DNA of 64,000 nucleotides from Conus ventricosus (taxonomy: Eukaryota; Mollusca; Gastropoda; Neogastropoda; Conidae). The notes beneath the pieces were generated by a model. It searched no databases. It was given only the letters and a program-made list of their open reading frames with translations, and was not told where the DNA came from. The stretch is from positions 92,695,043 to 92,759,042 of the forward strand of contig CM031607.1 in assembly GCA_018398815.1 (NCBI GenBank). Reading direction: 5' to 3'. The translations under genes and the position numbers were made by a program. Positions 44,691-57,729 of the stretch are shown in pieces; within the stretch, counting starts at the first letter, position 1; each line of letters opens with the position of its first letter.

Positions 44691-44996
44691 CGCGTAATGA
44701 TCACGTCATAATGGATTCAACTATCTTTCAGGTCAACGAACAGAAAGCTGATTGAAACGTCAAATAAAGCATTCAAAGAACCAACATCCATCAAAAAGAA
44801 AATCCAATTCTAATCCATCACATTGAACTGTACGAAGAAACATGAATATGTGAACATGTTAGTAACTAGTAGGCTCTACAATATTTCCTCAGCCGCAAAA
44901 AAAAAGAAAAAAAGAAGTAAATACACCAGCAGTATACTTCAAGATACCACCATCCTTTCCGTGCCTTTTGCTACGTTCTTTTTTTTCTGCCTCTCT

Positions 44997-45028
<32 letters not shown>

Positions 45029-45588
45029 TCCTTCCACTTTTTTTTTTTTAACGGGATGTCCTATGTTTGTAATAGGCAGCCTTCTTTGTGTTTTCACTTT
45101 GACTTTGTTTTGGTTTGGCTTGCGTTCGAGGAAATCTTTTTAACCCCCCGCACTCCCCCTGACCGGTCCGTCTCTCCTATGTTTCTCCCTATCCCCTCCC
45201 CTCCGTCTTCCCAACTAACCTGTCTCTCTTCCTACCATTGTCTGTACGTTGTATTCAAACAGAATGAGTAATGGCGTCTGAGCTTTAGTTTTCTTAATTA
45301 TATGCTAATGCACATTTTCCCGATCAAAATGATATGATTTAAATTTATACCGAGACTTTTCAAGTCTGTTTCCACCGTGTTTACCCCAAAGAGAACGTTA
45401 TTTAAAGTTAACTTTGTTTTCAGATCCAACTTTGTTGTACATACCTTTCTACATCTTTCCAGAACGCTCTCCCCGGTGTATAAAGTAGAAGAAATGTTCT
45501 ATATAGTCAATTTCGTCCCTGCAGAAGGAGCTTTTTATTATTGTCAACTTCCTCTATTTTGTGCAGCAATATATTCGTTGGGTAGATA
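44691..45588. other. Non-coding with a C-run
   Basis: (CG)n at 44683-44694 and about 28 C at 44997-45026. Otherwise AT-rich, no gene recognised. Confidence 0.6.
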
Positions 45589-47580
45589 TTATGTAGGGTT
45601 TTCCATTGCAGTTCTTCTCATCAGTCTTTGTTCCTTAGTTGCTTTTACCGCAAGTAGCCATATACTCTCATCTGGCGCAACGTTTAATTTTCTTAGCCAA
45701 AATGCCTCTGCACATAACTGAACAGGATTGTTTACTGACTCTTTCTTTTCAAAAAAGGCTGCAATATGTTTAGGTTTGGGTCCATTCTTATGAAGTCTGG
45801 CATAACTACCTTTTCGTTTTTGGTGTTTACAACAGTTAACAGGCCATTTTTCTGTCCATCGTTTCCAGATGTTTGGTATAGCGTTAATCAGTGCGTTGTA
45901 TTCGAAAAAAGTGACTGCGTGGTTCCTTCCCATTCTATCTGTAACTGTTTCTCTAGTCAGAAGTCTGTTTTGTCTGCTTTTTATGATATCGCATATTCGT
46001 TCCAGTTCTGCTTTTTTCCACAGGGGAAAGTACAGCACTTTCTCCTTGAATCTGATTAAAGTGTTGTTCCATAAAAGTTGTCTGCTGATATTTACTCTGT
46101 CTACACCAGCTAGGCACATACATGTTTTGTTTTTAAGATAGGTTTGTACTACCTTTTTCCAAAAGGAGCTTTTGTCTTTTCAATTGCCACGACTTCATTC
46201 AGTTTACAATTTATTTCAAGCATCCTAAGCCACTCAAGGACCTTACTTATGTGTCATCTCGGGATCTGAGCCCATTTCATGTCTACACTCGTCAATAAAC
46301 TTCTTGCCCATTCCAAATAATAGCTTTTTGTGCTCTTTGTAAGTTAACCATATTTTTGCCCACCATTTGATTTGTCATCTTCCATAATTTTCCTTTTAAT
46401 TTTTTACTTTCTTTGCCCGAGAAATTTTTATAAAACATTCTGTTGACTGCAGTAATGACGTTCTGGTAAGCCAATACTCTGCATGACAAAAATCAACTGT
46501 GATAACAGAAATGTTTTAATAATGATTAATTTCCATTAATTCACAAGTCTCTATGGCTCCACAGTTTTATATATTTTTCGATTTTCTCGATTCTGGTTTT
46601 CCAGTTGTCTCAACATATACAGCGCTTTTATCACTTGTGAAAATAAGCCTGTATCTTCAATTTGTTTTCTGTTTGAATACAAGATTTCCGGTTTCTTGTC
46701 TTTGATCCCTAATCTCATCGCTTTAGGTTTATGGCAATTCAATTTTCAGTCCCGAGAAAACTGTGTATGTGTCTCTAAAGTCTTTGGCTAGGATCATGTC
46801 TTCACTGTCCTTCAGAAACAATGTTGTGCGTCTGCAAGTTGTTTAATTTTCAAATCATTATTGTATATTATATTATTATTATTATTGTTATTATTATTAT
46901 TATCATCATTATTATTGTTGTTGGTTGTTCATGTTGCTATCAACTTGAGGTAGTTTTATACTTTAATTTGACTATTTCTGATTTTGATTGCAAGTAGCTC
47001 CACTGCTAGCACGAAGGCTCGTGGAGAGAATGGACATCCTTGTCGAAATCCGCACTCGAGTGGGAAGGAGTCCGAGATCCACCCACCGTGGTAAATGTTA
47101 CTGAAAGTTTCTGTACTAAAATTTTAACTCAGTTTCTAAACTGCTCTCCAAAACCAAATATTTCGAATGTTTTTTATCATGAATTCTTTTGATATAGTGT
47201 CAAATGCTTTTTAGTAGTCTACAGCTAACAAATATCCTGATTTATTCGTTGCATTAAAAATATTCGATGGCGTCGTCAATGTTACGTATAACGCTCGCTA
47301 TGTTTCTGCCCTTTAGATATCCAACTTGGTCTTCGTTAATTAATTACCAATCACTTTGACCTGTTCATCGAAATCACTTTTGCCATTATTTTATAATCTA
47401 TATTTAGTTTGTGTTATTGGTCTCCAGTTACAAAGGGAATCCCTTGCTAGCTCTGCTCCTTTGTGTAGTAATATTTATTAAAATGCCTTGCTTTTGTGTG
47501 TAGCTCATTTCCCCTCCGTCATATGCATCATTAAACGATTTGGTAACCACCATTTTTAACTTATTCCAGAAGAACTTATA
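45589..47580 (-). mobile_element. L1/Tx1-like LINE relic
   Basis: Worn minus-strand RT. Near 47440-47500 a QKQGILI-like block; near 47310-47340 INEDQVGYLKGRNI; near 47170-47240 LLAVDY.KAFDTISKEF (motif A); near 47000-47050 GFRQGCPFSPRAFVLAVELL (motif B, RQGCPFSP). The C-terminal frame 46119-45589 (RQLLWNNTLIRFKEKVLYFP, then FFEYNALINAIPNIWKRW) matches the L1-group tail, with N..I......W spacing and a terminal AIP..W. Many stops. The motif C region was not located. It is older than the other LINEs in the window. Confidence 0.7.
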
Positions 47581-48400
47581 AAACACAACTCAGGTATAGT
47601 TTGCTAGTTTAATGGAAGCTAGGGTTAGTATTAATGGAGGTGGTTTATTCTACAAATGGTTATGATATTGCCAGTTATTAGTGAAGGCCTAAATATTTGT
47701 TTGTTCCCTTGATTGATCTTGTGATTGACATGTCGACAAGACTTGATGAGACATAGGCTGACTGCAGGAAGTTGTAGTTAGTGAATGTGTGAGTCGAGAG
47801 GTGGATGAGAAGAATGGAGTGAGTGGATGGAAGAGAAAATATGTATATTTACACGCGATCAGGGAAAATAGATCAAATTACATCAATCTATTATTGAAGA
47901 CAAAAACGTTATTTATCTTTTCCCTGAATGTATTACAATGGTGTGAGTGTTGATAAGCTGTGGAAATGAGAAATGAAACTTCTGGTGTATAAATTATTGG
48001 AAAATGTATTCTGATCTCTGTTGTGGACACATGAAGTGATGATGATGTGGAAAAGTAAAAACATTCTTTTCTGGATAAAAAGGGACAGGTGGAAATCGTT
48101 CCTTTATCTGTAATAACTGTATTCTTGGTACTTTTAGTTGGGTTACGCGATGAAATCTTTGTTGTGTTATGCAGTGTGATCACTCATGGTGCTAATCGAG
48201 GAATTTTCCTAATATAATGTACCCACTGTATTAAAACTTAGTAGACTGTATAATGTGTATACCCCACCCCACCCCCACCCCAAAATCTAGAGAAATGTAT
48301 ATGTGAAGAGTGACTGCTAATGACAAGACAAGGACGATAAACATCTAAGTTGTAGGCTGGGTAATCAATGTAGTTATAGTTCCCCAGGTGTCGGTGAGGC
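47581..48400. other. No recognisable gene
   Basis: AT-rich sequence with a C/A-rich patch at 48262-48283. Nothing supported. Confidence 0.5.
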
Positions 48401-49089
48401 CCCTGAGTCCGGCCTGGAACTGATCACCATCGGGTGTGGGGTATAGCCCGTGCCCCACCGGCCGTCTCCATCACGATGGCGTGGAGAGGCTGACCGCCAA
48501 GTCGGTAGTCCAACGTAATTTTCATTTGTGTGGGTGTGCCTTTTGGGCAACTGCTTCGAACTGTGGTCTCGAGCGGCTTTGCTTGTGTGACTACCCTGGC
48601 TGGTGCAATAGATTATAACTTGGGCTCGGTGTAGCCGCGTGTGTGGACTGCGTCTGTTAGGAGACTACTGGCGGGGCCAGCGAGGTGTGTGCCAGAAACA
48701 AAAACTGCCGTGAAAGGTGTGTCGCTGACAGCAACTGTTACAGTTCCCGCTAGATGAGGTCGTCAAACTCTCTTTAACATTTATACTTAATTATCAGCTC
48801 TGGTTTTACTGCCACACATGTGTGTTGGCGGGTTGTGAAATTTTGATCTGATTTTAATCTGTATTGATTCGTGTGCCTTCTGATTTATATCAACGCTTTA
48901 TGGTGATATGTGTTTATATTGTCTTGATAGGTCAAGCAGCATATTAAAGAAAAGAAATTTAGTTTGTGTGTTGCCTGGCCGTCCATGTTGGTGTGGTGTG
49001 GGTGTGTGAAGGGAATACTCGTCAAACGCATCCAAACTTTTGAAAGTGAGTCAGACAGTAATATACACAGCACCACACCATAGGTAACA
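48401..49089 (+). repeat. LTR related to those of the Gmr1-like element
   Basis: Plus orientation. TGGAGAGGCTGACCGCCAAG near 48481 parallels the complement of 14205-14228. GGGCTCGGTGTAGCCGCG (48618) parallels 3612. CACACATGTGTGTTGGCGG (48813) parallels the complement of 391-409. It ends GTAACA at 49089, and its last 110 bp parallel the complement of 12935-13046. No PBS follows, so it is a solo or truncated LTR. Its 5' end is indistinct. Confidence 0.6.
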
Positions 49090-50050
49090 TACTTGTTCTG
49101 GAAATATAACCACTTACACGGCCTTCCCATAGGAACGTTTCGTTGTTGATTCGGACTCATCAGTGGGACCGGACTGGTTGTTTAAGTCCTCACTGTCATC
49201 TGAAAGGAATGTGCCACTAACTGTGGTATTTTCAGCACCAATGGTTCCAAAGCAGCCAGTGAATGGTAGAGATGAAAACGCTGTTGAAATAGGTTAGATA
49301 CATACTGAAATCGTTTTCTTTTTAGTATCAAATATACGAGGAATATTCAGATATGTCTGAAGATTTATTTACGGATGCGAGGGAGGTCAAAAGACACCAA
49401 CAGTCAGAGCGGGCAGCTCTATTGTTCAGTAATCCAAGCACTGTCAGTCATAGTAGTGCTGACAGCAGCTAGTAATTGTGCAGTACAGCCTCTCGTCAGA
49501 GACAGACGTAATTCGTCACCAATTGGCCAGACACTAGTGTGTTAAACTAATAATACATGGGCCTTGAAATGGTGTGGTAGCTGTTGAAAGGAGGACATTT
49601 TAAAGAAGACACGCGATTACATGTGGTTAGATAGCATGACAACTGTTCAAGAACACTTTATATATCACATTGTAGGTGTAGCCTGGTTTGCAGATCTTCG
49701 AATAAGGCTGTTTGTTGATCATATGACCACGGGAACAATACAGTGTGGTACAGACAGGGCATGATTAAATGTCACTCAGTGAAGGTCATGTTTTTATTAC
49801 TGTCTCATGTTCTGTGCAACATCAATGGCACTACCCCCACACCGCTCATACCGGTTCCCCGTCCACAAGCCAGACCCTGATCTGTCCCACCACAGCTTCA
49901 GCACCAGTACTCCACAGGGAGCAGACAGTGTCAAGTCATTACAAGGCAGCTCATCAGAGGAGACACTGCGCTGATACCGAGTCAGTTTGCGTGTGTTCAG
50001 TAAGATCATTATTGACATACCAATTCATATTTGCAGTATTTTCCTTATAG
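49090..50050. other. Downstream flank of the receptor gene, no further gene
   Basis: No exon or element recognised. Confidence 0.5.
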
Positions 50051-52326
50051 TTATTTTCCAGCATGTTGACGTGATAGGACAGTCAACAGATATTGGTGCC
50101 GTTCTTTTCTCCTATACTCCATAAAGGTACTGGTCAGGTAGAGACAGGGATTGAGAGCAGCCTGCAAAGGTGGCACTAACGTCATTACCCCAACGTTGAC
50201 CTCTGACGAGACAGGTACGTCTGTAATGACCAGAAATCCCCGAAGAGCGACCAACACACAGCAGACTATGCTAAAGACAGCAACGGTGCAAAGTCGCTGG
50301 GAAATGATCAGCTGGTTTGCCTTTGGGTTGGTCATACTTCGTAACACAGTGTGAGATCCGGAATACCAGTTGACATATAACTGCCAGCACTTGTCATAAA
50401 CATTGTGACAACATTTAATATATTAAAAATTCCAAATGTAAAATGAAATCCAGCATGATTTAGTTCTGCTGGTGGCAATGGAATGCAGAGTCCATTGTGG
50501 CTGTAGGTCTGCCACTGTGAGAACACTGGGAGAAGAGGACACGTGGCCACTGCTATACCTACCATCCAGGCTGTCATGTTTGATATGCTGACCAGTTTAA
50601 ACGACAGTGGAGGATTATTGCATGGAAAATTCCAGTGAACCATCACTGCATAAAGAGTACTCACACAAATGATGCAAACAGATGATTCAAAAGACATAAA
50701 GAAGATAAATCCTGCTACTCGGCATTCTGTGCTTTGTGACCATATTGCTTCATGCCAAGATATATCCCGTTAATTGTGCGTCCTTTCCAATGATGAGAAA
50801 TAAAATATATGCTATGCCCCATGTTACACACGCTCAAATGAACTATGCATGCAAAGAAACCATATGACAAAGCTTCTTTTTCATATAATGCGTGAAACAA
50901 GACAACCGAGAAATTTCCGAAAACAGAAACTACAGCCACTAAAATATAGACTATCCTAAATATGTTGCTGCCCAGCAAATCTTCACACGATGACACGTCT
51001 TCTGCAGGAGAGCTGCACCAGGCTGGGTTGAAATCCTTTGGAAGGAGTGCAGGGCAGCATAGGACGAAACTGTCAGCTTTTACTGACTGGAGTGATGAAA
51101 GTTTGTTAAACAAGGTGCGAGGAAAACACCGTCAATGGACACATGGAAATATCTACGGACCGCAATGAAGGCATGACATGGAAGCCTTCTCCCACCACAC
51201 CTGTCATTTGACTGTGTGAGAGATTTAATTCTTCCAGATGCACAAGCTTTCTAAAAGAGTCTGAGTTGAACTGTGAAATACGCACATAAGAGAGGTCGAG
51301 TCCTATTAAGCTTGGTAATTGATACGATAGCCGGAAGACTGGTCTCAATGTCTATCGGATTTCCACGTAAGATTAAAGCACGTAAATTTGCTACTTCTTT
51401 AAAACTCTCAGAATCCAAATATCTGATCTTATTGTATTTCAGATCTAGGCTCTGAAGGTTGGGCAAACGTAGCAATTTGATTGCATCTAAGAAACACTGA
51501 GCCAAACTGAGATAAATGAGTTGTGTATTATTCTGTACACTTTCCAGAGTCATGTTGGTTTTTATCAGCATTCAACAGACGAAGCTGCAGATGCTGATCA
51601 GTTGAGAACGGGCTGGCTGCAGTAAAAAGCCATCCCATAACAGACACATCCATCTGGGCACGTGAATCCACACATCAATTCATCGTCATTTTCAGGACAC
51701 TGTCCGAGTTTCCCGTCACACATATGATCAGCATGAACACAGATCTTAGATCTGAGGCAGCGGTAGAAACCAGGACAGATGTAATTATGGCAGTCTTTTT
51801 CATCTTCCCGGTTTGGACAGTCAAAGATATTGTTACACCGCAAATAGACAGGCAAGCAGTAATATGATAACAGCGGACATTCAAAATGAGTTGAAGGACA
51901 CTGTGGATCACGTTCATCCAGTGTCACTACTGTAAGAAGACCTTGCTCATTCATCACAACAATGGCAGGGGGAGGCAGTGTCTTTTTAATGACATGCCAT
52001 TCACTTTCTGTTTCACTAAAGCACGTGTCTTCATCTATGCCAGATGCACAGTGTGCTGACTTGTCGCATTTTTGCTCCATTGGTATGCACTGAAATACAC
52101 AATGCATGACATCTACAGCATCTGTTTCTACTGTTGTAAAAGCTTTGTAAACGCACTGTTGATGACATACTCTGCCCTTGGAAAACTCAAACAGTCCAAG
52201 GACCACCAAGTGGTCAGATGGGCAATAACAAAGCAACAACAACAACAACAATAAAAATGACAATAACGTCAGCAACAACAAGAACATCTCAATGAGCAGT
52301 GATGATTTGTGAAAGGTGACATACAT
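50051..52326 (-). pseudogene. GRL101-like LDLa/LRR G-protein-coupled receptor
   Basis: Membrane receptor. From 52326: a hydrophobic leader, three LDL-receptor class A modules (ending GIDEDTC, NREDEKDC, ENDDELMC), an LRR N-cap (TCPDGCVCYGMAFYC), leucine-rich repeats (LPNLQSLDLKYNKIRYLDSE; LVHLEELNLSHSQMTGV), a Cys-rich hinge (FVLCCPALLP...VSSCEDLL), then TM1 (VYILVAVVSVFGNFSVVLF) through TM7 (QAALNPCLYLTSTF, the NPxxY motif) and a basic tail. This is the GRL101/relaxin-receptor architecture. It is contiguous with no evident introns, but the frame changes near 51600, 51340, 51110, 50720 and 50345, one at a run of A. The DRY motif after TM3 reads LYAVMVHW. Either a recent pseudogene or an intronless gene with sequencing indels. 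Confidence 0.8.
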
Positions 52327-52328
52327 AA

Positions 52329-52403
<75 letters not shown>

Positions 52404-52415
52404 CCCCCCCCCCCC
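52327..52415. repeat. (CT)n followed by a C-run
   Basis: CT units from 52331 to 52402, then about 14 C. It separates the receptor start from the 5' end of the next LINE. Confidence 0.95.
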
Positions 52416-53199
52416 CTCCGTGGTTGCAACCTTGCCACGGTCGGAGGGCTGCGCGGTCCAGTGATACCTTAGGCTTTGCTGAGGGGGCATCAATACTCGA
52501 CTGGATGGTTAGCTCTTGTTAACGCTTCTAGGCCTGTATAGCCAGGCTGCTGTCTGGCCTAAGCACAACGTGGTAGGAGTTGATGCCCCTGGTAGGGCCT
52601 ACCATGTCAGAAAAGCTGAGGGTGAGAGCCCAGACTAATTAGTAACCCACTTTTTCCTTTTCTTATTTCCTGTCTTTCTTATTTGGCGTTTTTCTATCTT
52701 CGTCTCCCCTTCAAATCTTCTTTTCCACATTCTTTTTCTCTCTGTGGTCTTCTTCACATCCGCCGCATTTGCCGTGCGGTGCGACCTGTGTCGGAGGGGA
52801 ATGAGATCCTGGTGATTGAGTAGCCTAGAGCCCTCAACACATCCCTTTGGCTCGGACCTCTCCTAGTGTCTCGTATCAATCGGCTACCCCGTCATGGGTC
52901 TGGGTCAAGACAGGCAGTTCTCCGGCTGGCCAAGGTAACCCCTGCAGTGCTCAGCTCTCTGACCCGAGGAGCTGAGCATGATTAGGGGGGATAGGGTTGG
53001 TGGTGCTCTGTTTATCGTATGTACCTCCCAAAGCCTGGAAGGGGTCAAGACAGTGACTTTTGGCCCTGGCACTTTTTTTGGACTCCAAGGTGGGCGGGTA
53101 GGGAGAGATGAAATTGAAAACAAAAAATGGTTGCTTCACCTACCCTATCCCTCCCCCCGCAAAAAAACAAAACAAAAAAAACACGAAGTCAACTTGAGA

Positions 53200-53601
53200 A
53201 GGATGTCGCAGGAGTCTGATCTGGACTCTGATTCAGAAAATGAAACAAGGAAAATCACTGGTTTGGTCCTCTTGGCTGATTATGGAGAGTGCGGAGCAGG
53301 ACAATCTGATTTCTGCATTAAGCCTGTTTGCCATTCAGAAGGGTTTCCAAGGAATTGCCGGAGACCCACAGTCCATAAAATGACAAAGAAACTGTACTTT
53401 TCTCATTCAGTAGAAGTGTAAGAGACAGCCAGAGCAGATGCTGAAAGCTACAAAGTTGGTGGACCGAGAGATCCAGGTGACTCCCCATAAACAGCTGAAT
53501 TCCTCCAAGTCTGCCAGCAGATCTGGAGAACAAAACAATCCTGTCCTACTCAAAAACAAATACGCTGCATTGGACGCAGTCAACGACTGGGAGATGGACT
53601 G
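53200..53601 (+). pseudogene. LINE ORF1 protein fragment
   Basis: Frames give NLISALSLFAIQKGFQGIAG (about 53305-53365), LKATKLVDREIQVTPHKQLN (about 53437-53500) and KNKYAALDAVNDWEMD before a stop at 53601. These resemble the nucleic-acid-binding ORF1 of Jockey-like LINEs. The middle and the CCHC knuckles expected downstream are absent, so this is an internally deleted ORF1. Confidence 0.6.
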
Positions 53602-53610
53602 ACTTCTCTC

Positions 53611-54340
53611 TTGTTTGTCATCTGCACCGTGGATAGCAGATTAATTCATTGGAACATCCGTGGCTTAAACTCAAACTTTGAGGAGCTGCAGCTTTTGTGT
53701 CAAACACCAAAACTTCATGTAGTAGCTCTTCAGGAAACAAAAATTCAAAGCCAGAAGATCTTCACTCTTTCTGGCTTCAGTATTCTTTCAAACCTGCACA
53801 ACCTTCCACGTTGGCACTAAGGGGCGGTGTTGCCCTTGTTATACACGAAACACTGCTATTTAGAACTGCCGCTCTGACTACCCCCTTCAGGCAGTAGCTG
53901 CGAGAATCACTTTCCACAAAACCATCACAATTTGCTCGTTATATCTGCCACCTTCTGTCCTGGTTTGTCATCGGGACCTTTTCAGTCGACTGGAGAACTA
54001 CCTCAACCTTTTTTACTGTTGGGTGATTTCAATGGACACAATCCTCTTTGGGGTAGTGTGAATTCGTCATCCAGAGGTCTGCTTCTTGAAGGTGTCTTTT
54101 CAAGTTTAATTTATGTTGTGTGAACGATGAATCTCCAACTTACCTCCACTCTTCTGCAGGCTCACTTTCGTGTTTAGGTTTGTCGATACGTGACCCCTCG
54201 CTGGTCCTGGACTATGAGTGGTCTGTCCATGACGATCTGCATGGAGGTGACCATTTTCCTGTTCTAGTAAAACCCATAACGGCTGGAAACGCCGTTGTCC
54301 CACAACACCTAATTTATAAGAAGGCTAATTGGAATATTTT
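53611..54340 (+). pseudogene. LINE APE-type endonuclease
   Basis: Starts RLIHWNIRGLNSNFEELQLL, then VVALQETKIQ (the catalytic Glu), RGGVALVIHETLLF, a worn SLYLPP region, LLLGDFNGHNPLWGS (GDFN block), and VHDDLHGGDHFPVLV (the terminal DH). Domain order and spacing are as in Jockey and I elements. Three frame changes. Confidence 0.8.
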
Positions 54341-54817
54341 TGCAGCAAATATTTCAAAGGAGCTCTAGGAGATTGATATTCTTCAAAGTCCAGACCCAGC
54401 AATCTCTAACCAATACTTTGACAAAGTCTGCAAAAACCTGTATTCCAATGTCTCAGTCAAACTTTAACTGCCCAAAACTCCTTGGTTCAATTCAGACTGC
54501 CAACAATCTCAAAAGTACGTAAACTTACCTCCACTACGTAAACAGGTTCTGTGTCGGGTATTCCAAAGACCTTCAGCCTCCAACGCTCAAGCCCATCAAA
54601 ACCTCCGTGCCAAAACGAGACACACTTTTAAAATTAGTAAACGTGTCTTGGAGAAACGTTTGCTCCAGGCTGACATCTAAAACATCCAAGAAAAATGTCT
54701 TGAACATCATCAAGAAAATCAAAGAGAAGTACACCATCCCCTCAATTCATCACCTGAAATTTGCAGAGGCCCTGATCACAGATAATTAAGCTGTAGCCAA
54801 TCCGCTGGCCTCAACTA

Positions 54818-55910
54818 ATGAAAAGAACTCTTCCTCCACAAATAAAACGGCTGCTTTTCTCAAAAAACGAAATTCTAAAAGAAAAATCTCCTTGTAACTT
54901 CTTATCGGACAACACTGAAGCTTACAATCTGCCATTTTCGATCAATGAACTGAAATCAGCTTTGCAAACCTGTAACGATTCTGCTCCTGGCCTGGATGAG
55001 ATCCATGATCAGCTTTTGAAACATCGCCCAGAAATCTGTCTCCAGACCCTTCTCAAAGTTTACAACCATATCTGGACCACATGGTGCTGCTCGCCCTCCT
55101 GGCAGGGAGCCCTGGTCATTCCGAGTCCTAAGCCTGAAAAAGACCTTACCAACCCTTCAAACTATCGTCCAATAGCTCTGACCAGCTGCCTCTGCAGGTT
55201 AATGGAAAAGATGGTCAACTTCCGACTGATGTCGAAACTAGAAACTGATGGCCTTTTAGCCAGTGAACAGTGCGGGTTCCGGAAGTATACCACTCGACAG
55301 TTGAGCATTTAGTCCATCTGGAAATCACCATCCGCAACGCCTTTATCAATAAACAGTATGTGGTCGCCATCTTCTTTGATCTGAAAAAAGCGTACGACAC
55401 CACTTGGAAATCAGGAATCCTTACGGATCTTCATAGACTTGATATTCGTGGTCATCTGCCTCTGTTTATTCAAAACTTTCTGGCTGATCGGCTGTTCCAG
55501 GTGCGTATTGGCACCACGCTGTCTGACATCCATGCGCAGGAGTTGGGTGTACCTCAAGGAAGCATTCTTTCTCCTGCTCTCTTCAGCATCAAAATGAACG
55601 ACATTGTCAATCCGTAAACCAGGGTCTGAGTCCTCTCTGTTTGTTGACGACTTCACGCTGTACGCAGTTGGAGCTTCTTACGCCAGCGTACAGCGTCGAC
55701 TCCAACTTTGTGTCAATAATATTTAACAGTGGGCCGAGGAAAATGGGTTTACCTTTTCAAGTACTAAAGCGCAGTCAGTCCACTTCCACAATTTTCGTCA
55801 CTTTTTTGCTGATCCTGAAATTCGTCTGGACAAGTCCACCATTCCATCTGCGAAAGAAGCCAAATTTCTGGGTGTTACTTTTTTTTAAATCAAAAGCCGA
55901 ACTTTAAAAG
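54818..55910 (+). pseudogene. LINE reverse transcriptase
   Basis: ORF 54818-55312 has LPFSINELKSALQTCNDSAP, GLDEIHDQLLKH, WQGALVIPSPKPEKD and NYRPIALTSCLCRLMEKMVN. ORF 55270-55617 has VAIFFDLKKAYDTTWKSGIL (motif A) and LGVPQGSILSPALFSIKMND (motif B). SLFVDDFTLYAVG (motif C, FVDD) follows near 55635-55670 in another frame, then KEAKFLGV. All catalytic aspartates are present across the frames. Confidence 0.85.
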
Positions 55911-56323
55911 TCATAACCAGCACATTAAAAACTGCATATCAGAAAGCTTTGAACATTCTGCGAGTCGTGGCAACGCAGATTGGGGCACTGACAAGAAAAC
56001 TCTCCTACATCTTTATAGGGTTTTGATCCGCTCCAAACTGGACTATGGGTGTGTAGTGTATGGTTCAAACAGACCTTCCTACTTGAAAAGTCTATATCCT
56101 TTCCACCATCAAGGACTCCTATTGTGTATGGGTGCGTTCTGCACCACCCTTGTTTATAGCCCGTAAGCTGAGGCTACTAAAACTTGCCTTGAATTACTGT
56201 CTGAGTCTCTCTTCTGAACCTCAAAACCCTGCTAATGACTGTGTTTTTTTTACCCAAGTTTCAAAAGAAATTCGATAACCACCTCAGTTCCATTCCACCC
56301 TTGGGAATTCATCTTCTTCCCAT

Positions 56324-57139
56324 TTGAACAAAGCAGACATAGACCTGGATGTAGTTTGTGATTTTTCCAAGTCTCCTGATGACCCACCATGGAATTTCTT
56401 CACTCCAGAGATCCGCTTTGTTTTGGCCTCGAACCGGAAAGATTCCACTAGTTCCTTGGCATACAAGTCCCTTTTTGCTGAACTGTGTTCTCAGTTTTCA
56501 TCCTACAAAAGAGTTTTCACAGACGGTTCCAAATTTGAGGAGGGAGTTGCCTCTGCTGTGTTTTGTGCAGCAGATCCCACTCAGAGATGTACCAAACACA
56601 TTCCAACTGGCAGCTCCATCTACACTGCTGAGTTGACAGCCTTGGTCCTGGCTCTTCAGATGATCTGCAAATCGAAACATAAAGATTTTCTTATTTTATC
56701 ACCCCCCTTTCTGCTTTGGAGCCCATTGCCGGCCGTAATCTCAAGCACCCTCAGCTGCGGAAAGTTTTCGAACTGTGCACATCTCTGAAATCAGATAGAT
56801 ACAACAGTTTTTGCTTGAGTTCCCAGCCGTGTGGGCATTCGAGGCAACGAGATGGTTGATCAACGTGTCAAGGGTGCCACAAAGGAAAAGTTGAGTAGGT
56901 TGTCTATTGCTCAGACTCATCTAAAACCCCAAACACAGGCTTACGTCAAAGACCTCTGGGGAGAGAAATTGAACTTGCAGACGGATAACAAACTATTTAA
57001 AATCCATCCAAACCTGAAAGAGTTTTTACTGTGTTTCAGAAGCGGCCGTAAAAAAACCAAACAAACAAGAAATGGCGCGACACAGTTGCGACTGTCGACT
57101 GCACAGCTGACATTGTTTACGTCGTGTTTTACTGTTTAG
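56324..57139 (+). pseudogene. LINE RNase H domain and C-terminus
   Basis: ORF 56324-56788 has the RNase HI blocks RVFTDGSKFEEGVASAVFC (first Asp) and SSIYTAELTALVLALQMI (Glu). The SDS-type third Asp block near 56690 is worn. ORF 56831-57139 begins GIRGNEMVDQRVKGA, the last Asp region. The tail FKIHPNLKEFLLCFRSGRKK follows. One frame break. Confidence 0.75.
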
Positions 57140-57429
57140 CGTTGTCTTACAATTGTGACTTTTTGCATGACGGATTGTAAGGAAGTTGTGTTTTGGTTAA
57201 GTAGGTGAGCGACTGATGACTGTGTATAGTGTTTGAGATATTGGAATGTCAAAAAACGTGTTTGAGAATTCGAAAATGTTGCCATTGATTGTTTACACTC
57301 GTGAACAGTTACTGTCTCTTGCTCAATGTGGTCCTGTGTCCTCCGACACTACACGTTTGCTTGACTAAAAGTTTAAACATCTTAATCGCAGAAAAAGGGG
57401 AAGGGGGGGGGGGGGTCTGAGGGTCAGGA

Positions 57430-57693
57430 TGAAGCGAAGAGGGCCTAGACTGTCCATGCCTAGTATTGTTATGGAAATGCAGGGTCTATTTGCAACAAAA
57501 CGGACGAGTTTGAAGGCTGTGTTCGATTTATTAGCGAGTACCGTGAGGCCAGCCTGAAATGTCTCAGTGAGACGTGGTTGCGTGGTACAGACACTGACCC
57601 AACTGTACCAGGCTTTTCAGTGGTTCGTTTCGATCGGTCAGAAGCCATTACAAACAAGTCGAGAGGTGGGGTGGTGTGTGTGTGTGTGTGTGT

Positions 57694-57729
<36 letters not shown>

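Larger units (their letters stand above)
52416..57170 (+). mobile_element. Jockey/I-type LINE with ORF1, ORF2 and RNase H
   Basis: Nearly complete, about 4.7 kb. A 5' UTR-like region (52416-53190) is followed by remains of ORF1, an APE endonuclease, RT and a C-terminal RNase H. RNase H is typical of the I superfamily. Frames are broken about ten times. The 3' end is indistinct near 57150; no poly(A) is visible. Confidence 0.8.
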
